DNA of 12,721 nt from an uncultured Porphyromonadaceae bacterium (GTDB lineage Bacteria; Bacteroidota; Bacteroidia; Bacteroidales; Muribaculaceae), in the NCBI GenBank assembly GCA_937892215.1, contig CALAVE010000030.1, forward strand, positions 1 through 12,721, written 5' to 3'. The notes under the pieces are model-generated. The model was not told where the DNA came from and made no database searches. It saw nothing but the letters and a program-made list of their open reading frames with translations. The translations under genes were made by a program, and so were the position numbers. Below, piece by piece: positions 1-4,918 of this stretch (its first letter is position 1; the number at the start of each line of letters is the position of its first letter).

Positions 1-132
1 GGGGCGGGTCCACATCAGCGAGTCGGCCTCCACCAGCGCCGCCACGGTGCGGCTGCGCCGGCAGGAAGTCATAACAGCGGCTAACTCAGCGACTGCAATC
101 ATGATGAATATGTAATAGAAAAATCTTCTCAT
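1..132 (-). CDS. Lipoprotein, N-terminal part only (cut by the window edge)
   Basis: Reading the minus strand from an ATG at 132-130 gives 44 codons that stay open to the window edge. The product starts MRRFFYYIFIMIAVAELAAV, followed by MTSC. This is a type II signal peptide: basic residues 2-3, a hydrophobic stretch to about residue 20, and a lipobox-like VMTSC with the lipidated Cys at residue 24. The mature part begins CRRSRTVAALVEADSLMWTRP. A phrase of the form 'A.SLM...P' shortly after the Cys resembles the start of many Bacteroidota lipoproteins that continue into TPR repeats (AD-SLM-x-PDSAL type); with so few residues that is only a suggestion. The gene starts 48 bp after the WYL regulator gene on the same strand, with no promoter seen between, so it is probably the next gene of the namZ operon. 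No Shine-Dalgarno sequence is visible. Function unknown. Confidence 0.7.
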   Translation of the reverse strand, partial: MRRFFYYIFIMIAVAELAAVMTSCRRSRTVAALVEADSLMWTRP

Positions 133-152
133 TGGCTTGTTAATATAATAAA

Positions 153-172
153 TTCAGGTTATGTTTCAGGTT
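153..172 (-). repeat. Two direct copies of AACCTGAA, 12 bp apart
   Basis: In the 48-bp gap before the truncated lipoprotein gene, the minus strand reads AACCTGAA-ACAT-AACCTGAA (plus-strand copies at 153-160 and 165-172). The copies lie 21-40 bp upstream of the ATG. This could be a regulator half-site pair or chance. Confidence 0.3.
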
Positions 173-180
173 CGCTCACA

Positions 181-1080
181 TCAGTGCAGAGTGTAATTCT
201 CCATGCATTTTCGCAACTCGTTAGTAACTCGCAGGCGCAGTTCCTTTGGCTCCAGAACGGTGATGTTGCCTCCGTAGCGCAGGATTTCCTCTATCAGGTC
301 GCTCGTAACCTGCATCCGGTAGTGGAACAGCGAATACTGCTCGTGGATTTCCTCGCTCTGCGACACGTGCAGGGGCAACGCACGGAAGTAGTTGGCCAGC
401 CAGCGGCTCACCCTGAGCGTAATCCGCTCGGGGCGGCTGTTATCGGTAATAATGCCGAAACTGTCGGCAAAAAATTCTTCGGGGCTGAAATCACGGGGCA
501 TGGCGAACTGCTCGTCTTCCATAACCACGGTGGTCATGCGGTCGAGCGAATAGGTCTTTATGGCCTTGTCGTCCACGTTGTAGCCTATCACGTACCACAG
601 TTGCTTGAATATCTTCACGAAATAGGGATTCACGCGGCGCTCCTTGGGGGTCACCTCGTTGTAGGAGCGGTAGCCGAATCGCAGACGGCGGCCCTGTTTC
701 ATGGCGTCGACTACGGTGCCCAGATAGCGACGCGACGAGGGCACGTTCTCCAGCACTATGCGCCCCGACACGTCACGGGCGTCGCCCAGCATACCGCTCA
801 CCGACATGGAGTCGATTAGCCAGCGGTTGCGCGCGGCCTCGGCGCTGTCGTCCTGCGAGTCGATGTAATACTCATAGGTTGACGAGTCGTAGCCTATGCT
901 GATGCCGAAGGTCTCTTCTATCCCGTTGCGATAGTTGTAGAACGTGCGGCGCGGCATCTCTTCGCCGTTGCCGAAGGCCGAGTGAGCCCACAGTTCGTTG
1001 AAGCGCCCGCGTGTGATTCGCCCATGGCGCTCTATGGTGTCGATTATCCAGATGTATCGTCCCAGCAGTCCTTTTACCAT
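181..1080 (-). CDS. WYL-domain transcriptional regulator
   Basis: A 299-residue protein with the usual three-part plan of WYL regulators. Residues 1-70 form a winged-helix-like DNA-binding region (the segment RRTFYNYRNGIEETFGI fits the second half of such a fold). Residues about 118-190 are the WYL domain, with WYVIGY at 162-167 and YSLDRM at 177-182. Residues about 217-295 match the C-terminal WCX extension, including GGNITVLEP at 271-279. WYL domains are known to bind nucleic acid or small effectors and to switch the regulator. The start is the ATG at 1080, 24 bp after the symporter stop; no SD is visible. Being third in the namZ operon, it may control that operon in response to a product of cell-wall breakdown, but this is inference. 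WYL proteins also regulate phage-defence islands (BrxR and CapW types); no defence gene is present here. The family call is firm; the target is unknown. Confidence 0.9.
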   Translation of the reverse strand: MVKGLLGRYIWIIDTIERHGRITRGRFNELWAHSAFGNGEEMPRRTFYNYRNGIEETFGISIGYDSSTYEYYIDSQDDSAEAARNRWLIDSMSVSGMLGDARDVSGRIVLENVPSSRRYLGTVVDAMKQGRRLRFGYRSYNEVTPKERRVNPYFVKIFKQLWYVIGYNVDDKAIKTYSLDRMTTVVMEDEQFAMPRDFSPEEFFADSFGIITDNSRPERITLRVSRWLANYFRALPLHVSQSEEIHEQYSLFHYRMQVTSDLIEEILRYGGNITVLEPKELRLRVTNELRKCMENYTLH

Positions 1081-1104
1081 ATCTTCAGCGTTTATTGTGT
1101 GTTA

Positions 1105-2580
1105 TTAAGCAGATTGAGCCTTGTCACGCGGGCGAGCAAGCAGCAGCAGTCCCCCAACGGTGAGCAGCGCGTTGAGCAGCAGCAGTTCGAAGCCCAGTGT
1201 GTAGCCCCACTGCGCCAGCAGCCACTGCTGCACGAGGAAACTCAGCACCGGGGCACCGATACACACAAGCGGCACCCACCGGTCGCGTACGGCCTTCTTG
1301 CACAGCATCCCGAAGGCGAACAGACCCAGGATGGGGCCGTAGGTGTAACTGGCCAGAACATACACCGCGCTGATGGCGTCGCTGTTGCTGATGGCGTAGA
1401 ACACTATTATCACCGCGCCCATGCACACCGCCATTGCCACATGTACCAGTTTGCGCGTGCGTCCCAGCCGCGCCTCGTTGCCGGCACGGTTGGCTCCAAG
1501 GATATCTACCGTGAACGATGTAGTGAGCGACGTCAGAGCCGAGCCGGCCGCCGAATAGGCCGCCGAAACGAGTCCCACCACAAACAGCACACCCACCACC
1601 ACGGGCATCTTGTCGCTCCAGGCCACCATGCCGAAGAGTTCGTCGCTCTTGAAGGCGCTCATGTCGGCCGGCAGCATGGCGTTCTGCCTGGCGTAGATGG
1701 CCAGCAACGTGCCCAGTATCAAGAACAGCGCTATCACGAAGAACTGCGTCACTCCGCTCACCACCAAGCCTTTCTGCGACTCCTTGGCATTGGGGCTGGC
1801 CAGCGTGCGCTGCATCATATCCTGATCCAGTCCGGTGGTGGCTATCACCATAAACACACCTGCCACGAACTGCTTCCAGAAGTAGGTGCCCTCCTTGGGA
1901 TTGTCGAAGAAGAACATCCGCGAGGTGTCATCGGCCGCCACGGCCTTGCACATCTGAGCGAAGTCGTAGCCCAGTCCCTTGGCGATGAAGAAAATGCACA
2001 GCACCACACTCATTATCAGGCAGAAACTCTTCAGAGTGTCGGTCCATATCACCGTCTTGACGCCGCCCTGAAGAGTGTAGAGGAAAATCAGGGCTATGGT
2101 CGCCACCACGTTGAAAACGAACGGAATGCCCAGCGGAGCGAACACCAGCAACTGCAGCGTGACGCACACCACGTAGAACCTCACCGCGGCTCCCAGCATC
2201 TTGCTGATGAAGAAGAACCAAGCGCCGCTCTTGTGAGTGGTGGCCCCGAAACGCTGCTCCAGATAGCCGTAGATGGATATCAGGTTGCGGCGGTAGAAGA
2301 GCGGAATCAGCACATAGGCTATCACAAAATAGCCCACTATGAAGCCCAGTGCCATCTGCAGGTAACTGAACCCCTTGCCCAGCACCATTCCGGGCACCGA
2401 CACGAAAGTAACGCCCGAGATGGGCGCGCCTATCATGGCGATGGCCACAATAAACCACGGGGCCTGCCGGCCTCCGGTAAGCGTTGCGTCACTGTCGGCG
2501 CGGCGCGATGCCGCCCACGAAACCATAAACAAAAGCACAAAGTAGCAGGCTATTGTGCCAAGCACTATCCACGGTGTCAT
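1105..2580 (-). CDS. Sodium:solute symporter (SSS family), candidate MurNAc/amino-sugar importer
   Basis: A 491-residue inner-membrane protein with about 13 hydrophobic segments, the normal size and topology for the SSS (LeuT-fold) family. Recognisable family stretches are GAPISGVTFVSVPGM (51-65), LQGGVKTVIWTD (170-181), DQDMMQRTLAS (252-262), and the Na+-site helix GSALTSLTTSFTVDI (346-360), whose Ser/Thr residues are the expected sodium ligands. SYTYGPILGLF (411-421) is typical of Bacteroidota members. The start is the ATG at 2580, preceded by AGGAG with 5-nt spacing (plus-strand 2586-2590), a clear SD that most genes here lack. It lies 61 bp after namZ. In Tannerella forsythia an SSS transporter, MurT, imports N-acetylmuramic acid, so neighbourhood with NamZ makes MurNAc or a related sugar the best substrate guess. 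Transport family is certain; substrate is inference. Confidence 0.92.
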   Translation of the reverse strand: MTPWIVLGTIACYFVLLFMVSWAASRRADSDATLTGGRQAPWFIVAIAMIGAPISGVTFVSVPGMVLGKGFSYLQMALGFIVGYFVIAYVLIPLFYRRNLISIYGYLEQRFGATTHKSGAWFFFISKMLGAAVRFYVVCVTLQLLVFAPLGIPFVFNVVATIALIFLYTLQGGVKTVIWTDTLKSFCLIMSVVLCIFFIAKGLGYDFAQMCKAVAADDTSRMFFFDNPKEGTYFWKQFVAGVFMVIATTGLDQDMMQRTLASPNAKESQKGLVVSGVTQFFVIALFLILGTLLAIYARQNAMLPADMSAFKSDELFGMVAWSDKMPVVVGVLFVVGLVSAAYSAAGSALTSLTTSFTVDILGANRAGNEARLGRTRKLVHVAMAVCMGAVIIVFYAISNSDAISAVYVLASYTYGPILGLFAFGMLCKKAVRDRWVPLVCIGAPVLSFLVQQWLLAQWGYTLGFELLLLNALLTVGGLLLLARPRDKAQSA

Positions 2581-2641
2581 AATTTCTCCTGATTGTTTTA
2601 TCGTTACGTATTTTATTTCTGTATTATCTCACACATTTGCG

Positions 2642-3805
2642 TCACTCGGCATAGAGCAGATAGGGGCGACGTTGCTCGCGGAACCGCGCCACGTCGTCGG
2701 CCCACGTGGCCTTAATCTCGGCCGCGCTCTTGCCGTCCATTATCATCTGCTTAATCTCCTTTTTGCCCATCAGCAGGTCGAAGAAGCGCTTGAAGAACTT
2801 CTCACCCTGCCCCAGGTTGCGGTACGCGTCGATTACGTACTCCAGGTTAATACCTTGCGCTATGGCGTCGCTCTCGCGCATCTTGTGCAGGTCCACGCCG
2901 TGACACAGTTTGCCCAGTTGGGGCGGATTCTTGGCTCCGGGAACACTCGCCGGAGTGAACTCAAAGCGGTAGCCGGTCATATCCGGGTGTCCATAGACTT
3001 GGAACGGCCACGGTGTGCCGCGTCCCAGGCTCACGTCGGTGCCCTCAAAGTAGCACGTTGACGGGTAGAGGTACACCGAGAGCATATTGGGCAGGTTGGG
3101 GCTGGGCGCTATGGGCAGGCGGTAACGCGTCCGGTGCGTGTAGCCCAAGCTGGGTATCACCGTGAGCAGGCGCACTTTCTTGCCGTCCTTGAGCCAGCCC
3201 TCGCCGTTGGCCATCCGCGCCAGTTCACCCATTGTCATGCCATAGACCGTGGGTATGGGCAACCGACCCACACCCGATTTCAGGCTCATGTCCAGTATGG
3301 GGCCGTCCACGGTCATTCCGTTGGGGTTGGGACGGTCCAGCACCACCACCGACTTGTCGTAGGTGATGGCGGCGTCCATCAGGTTTATCATAGTCACATA
3401 GTAGGTGTAGAACCGCAGCCCCACGTCCTGAATGTCAATCACTATCACATCCACGCGGTCCATCACCTCCTTTTTGGGCATGGGCGACTTGCCGTCGTAG
3501 AGCGACGCGATGGGCACACCTGTTTTCTCGTCCACGCTGCTACCCACATGCTCACCGGCATCAGCGTTCCCACGGAAGCCATGTTCCGGGCTGAAAATTG
3601 TCACCACGTTCAGTCCGTTCTCCAGCATCACGTCCAGCGTGTGCTTTTTGCCCACCATTCCGGTCTGATTGCTCAGCAGGGCTATCCGCTTGTCTTTCAG
3701 CAGCGGAACATAGAGGTTAGTGCGCGCGGCACCCACCGTAACCTCGGCCATAGCGCAACCGCAAATCATGCACAGAATCAGTGCTGTTATCCACATTCGT
3801 TTCAT
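2642..3805 (-). CDS. namZ: Exo-beta-N-acetylmuramidase NamZ (DUF1343 family, GH171), exported
   Basis: A 387-residue protein of the DUF1343 family, whose founding enzymes (Bacillus subtilis NamZ and Tannerella homologues) remove MurNAc from the non-reducing end of peptidoglycan chains. Family motifs in order: SNQTGMVGK (45-53), FSPEHGFRG (71-79), DIQDVGLRFYTY (124-135), VLDRPNPNG (155-163), PSPNLPN (234-240), and EGTDVSLGRGTPWPF (254-268). Glu74 in PEHG is a candidate catalytic residue (inference). The start is the ATG at 3805, giving a signal peptide MKRMWITALILCMICGCAMA with likely cleavage after AMA; a lipoprotein at one of the Cys residues is less likely. An in-frame ATG at 3901 would add 32 unrelated residues and lies upstream of the promoter, so it was rejected. 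First gene of the minus-strand operon with the symporter, WYL regulator and lipoprotein. It likely acts in the periplasm on wall fragments. Confidence 0.9.
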   Translation of the reverse strand: MKRMWITALILCMICGCAMAEVTVGAARTNLYVPLLKDKRIALLSNQTGMVGKKHTLDVMLENGLNVVTIFSPEHGFRGNADAGEHVGSSVDEKTGVPIASLYDGKSPMPKKEVMDRVDVIVIDIQDVGLRFYTYYVTMINLMDAAITYDKSVVVLDRPNPNGMTVDGPILDMSLKSGVGRLPIPTVYGMTMGELARMANGEGWLKDGKKVRLLTVIPSLGYTHRTRYRLPIAPSPNLPNMLSVYLYPSTCYFEGTDVSLGRGTPWPFQVYGHPDMTGYRFEFTPASVPGAKNPPQLGKLCHGVDLHKMRESDAIAQGINLEYVIDAYRNLGQGEKFFKRFFDLLMGKKEIKQMIMDGKSAAEIKATWADDVARFREQRRPYLLYAE

Positions 3806-3834
3806 GTCGTATAAGTTTTGGTTTTTATTTTGGG

Positions 3835-3865
3835 CAAATATAACAATTTTAGTCAGCCTGTGCAA
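3835..3865 (-). promoter_or_regulatory. Bacteroidota-type promoter of the namZ operon
   Basis: On the minus strand a -7 box TATATTTG (plus-strand 3835-3842) fits the consensus TAnnTTTG exactly. A TTG for the -33 box lies at 3865-3863, separated by 20 bp, which is within the normal spacing for the Bacteroidota primary sigma factor. Transcription would start near 3828, giving a leader of roughly 20-25 nt before the namZ ATG at 3805. No SD sequence is present in this leader. Confidence 0.7.
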
Positions 3866-3905
3866 CTTTTTTGCCCACCTTCGGGCGATGAATCCACACA
3901 CTCCG

Positions 3906-3980
3906 CACTATCAGATAGGCGGCCTCCCACCCGGAAGACCGCCCCATCATATCTATCCGATTTATCTATCCTGAATAGTG
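3906..3980 (-). repeat. 75-nt nested imperfect palindrome, RNA hairpin if read from the minus strand
   Basis: The inner hairpin has arms GGCGGTCTTCC and GGGAGGCCGCC (minus strand; plus-strand 3933-3943 and 3918-3928) around a GGGT loop, an 11-bp stem with two G-U pairs. On the opposite strand those two positions would be C-A mismatches, so the structure favours a minus-strand RNA. An outer stem pairs CACTATTCAGGATAG (3980-3966) with CTATCTGATAGTG (3918-3906): 6 + 2 + 5 bp with two single-base bulges; its last base overlaps the inner arm end at 3918, so the two stems compete by one base. No U-run follows. It could be a terminator or RNA-processing element for the upstream operon, a REP-like element, or a regulatory structure upstream of the namZ promoter. 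Confidence 0.55.
3950..3971. repeat. Two direct copies of TATCTATCC, 13 bp apart
   Basis: Plus-strand copies of TATCTATCC lie at 3950-3958 and 3963-3971, in the arm between the inner hairpin and the outer stem of the 3906-3980 palindrome. They offer an alternative partner for the outer stem (the opposite arm contains GATAG), so two foldings are possible. Confidence 0.4.
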
Positions 3981-4099
3981 GTTTTGCATACTTTACCCCC
4001 AAATATGCTATAAAAAAACGGGTTTTGGCGAGAAAGTTTGCAGATTTTCTTTGTCAATCCAATAAAAAAGACCGATTTCTATGGGAATTATGGACTCTT

Positions 4100-4138
4100 T
4101 TCACAATTGCAATTCAAAATCATTGACTATTTTGTGAA
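4100..4138. repeat. AT-rich dyad (TTCACAA / TTGTGAA)
   Basis: A perfect 7-bp inverted repeat, TTCACAA at 4100-4106 and TTGTGAA at 4132-4138, encloses a second imperfect pairing (ATTCAAAAT at 4112-4120 against ATTTTGTGAAT at 4129-4139). It lies 40-80 bp downstream of the methyltransferase-like stop codon. It may be a weak terminator or a protein-binding dyad; chance cannot be excluded in DNA this AT-rich. Confidence 0.3.
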
Positions 4139-4181
4139 TATTTTGATGCGGTTGCCGTGGAAAATTTCTCTTCAGTTCGGC

Positions 4182-4901
4182 TCAGAACCAGAGGAAGAAG
4201 TGCTGGAGCGGCAATTTCTTATTAGCCACTATTATCGCGATTTTCTCGTTGGTGAACGTCTGGCCGTGACGCATTCCGTCCCTCAATCGTCGCCACAGGC
4301 TTTTCATGCTATCGCTGCGGCTCAGGTTGCGCATTATCACCACCGCACCGCCGCTTAGCATCTCAGGCAGGAATCGCTCCAGTTCCTCAGCGTCTTCGTC
4401 CTTGGGCAGGTCGTTTATCACCACGTAAGGTACCTCACCGGCGGCCATTGTGGCGGCATATCGCGCCCGAGCCACCGCCAGGTCGTTATAGAATTCTATC
4501 CGCTCCAGATAGGGTAGCAACACCTCGCCCACCACAGGGTAGCGGTCCAGATGCGGCTCATACAGGACAAGGCGCACCTGTCGCGACGTGTGAAGCATCG
4601 ACACGCTCGACACGCCGTAACTTGTCCCCACCTGCAGCACCTGCCGCGGACTGAAATAGTTAGTCACACGGAATATGAGTTTGGCATTCTTATACGATAT
4701 TATGCGGGGATGGCGAAAGTTGTGACGCGTGGCGGCTATCACGGCCTTGCGCAGGGAATTAAGGTCGTCGTAGCAGTAATAGGGCAAGCGCTCGCGAAGC
4801 ACATTAAGCACAAAGTTGAATGCGAACGGTGAGTGGATGCCGTAACCCGCGCTGCGGTGATGACGGCTCCACGCGGTCCTGTATCGCTTTATTCGCCCCA
4901 T
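4182..4901 (-). CDS. Class I SAM-dependent methyltransferase-like protein
   Basis: A 239-residue soluble protein. The N-terminus RYRTAWSRHHRSAGYGIHSPFAFNFVLNVL (split as RYRTAWSRHHRS, AGYGIHSPFAF and NFVLNVL) carries the GxGIHSPF-type motif common to a Bacteroidota group annotated as methyltransferases. The Rossmann-like core has motif I as LQVGTSYGVSS (89-99), similar to the VLEIGTxxGYSS motif of O-methyltransferase-type enzymes, followed by LVLYEP (111-116) whose Glu115 would hold the SAM ribose, and VVINDLP (160-166) near the usual motif IV. Its ending, PLQHFFLWF, is hydrophobic. The start is the ATG at 4901, 17 bp after the yfhO-family stop; no SD. Tight coupling to that membrane protein suggests a shared envelope role, which is inference. 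Substrate unknown; it could also be a non-catalytic relative. Confidence 0.7.
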   Translation of the reverse strand: MGRIKRYRTAWSRHHRSAGYGIHSPFAFNFVLNVLRERLPYYCYDDLNSLRKAVIAATRHNFRHPRIISYKNAKLIFRVTNYFSPRQVLQVGTSYGVSSVSMLHTSRQVRLVLYEPHLDRYPVVGEVLLPYLERIEFYNDLAVARARYAATMAAGEVPYVVINDLPKDEDAEELERFLPEMLSGGAVVIMRNLSRSDSMKSLWRRLRDGMRHGQTFTNEKIAIIVANKKLPLQHFFLWF

Positions 4902-4918
4902 AACATACTCTCACTCAT

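Larger units (their letters stand above)
3868..4181. other. AT-rich non-coding gap between the methyltransferase-like gene and namZ
   Basis: This 314-bp stretch separates two minus-strand transcription units. Open frames on the plus strand (for example 3818-4126) have no recognisable protein features and begin inside the namZ leader, so I treat them as chance. The gap holds a nested palindrome at 3906-3980, direct repeats within it, and an AT-rich dyad at 4100-4138. I find no canonical terminator with a U-run after the methyltransferase-like gene and no second good promoter. Confidence 0.6.

Noticed and set aside
184..819. Plus-strand open frame opposite the WYL gene
   Set aside because: No recognisable domain, and the opposite strand has a complete three-part WYL regulator.
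181..1080. WYL protein as the regulator of an anti-phage defence island
   Set aside because: No BREX, CBASS, restriction or other defence gene is adjacent; neighbours are wall-salvage genes.
982..2592. Long plus-strand open frame (536 codons) opposite the symporter
   Set aside because: It is the antisense shadow of a well-supported SSS gene; the translation is His/Gln/Arg-rich with no domain, as expected from GC-rich codons read in reverse.
3806..3901. Longer namZ start at 3901
   Set aside because: It would place 32 residues before a good signal peptide and would start upstream of the mapped-by-eye promoter.
3996..4004. Second promoter (CATATTTG) upstream of the palindrome on the minus strand
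   Set aside because: One mismatch in the -7 box and no TTG at the right distance.
3818..4126. Possible small plus-strand gene in the AT-rich gap
   Set aside because: It begins within the namZ leader/promoter, has no start context or family features, and crosses the palindrome.
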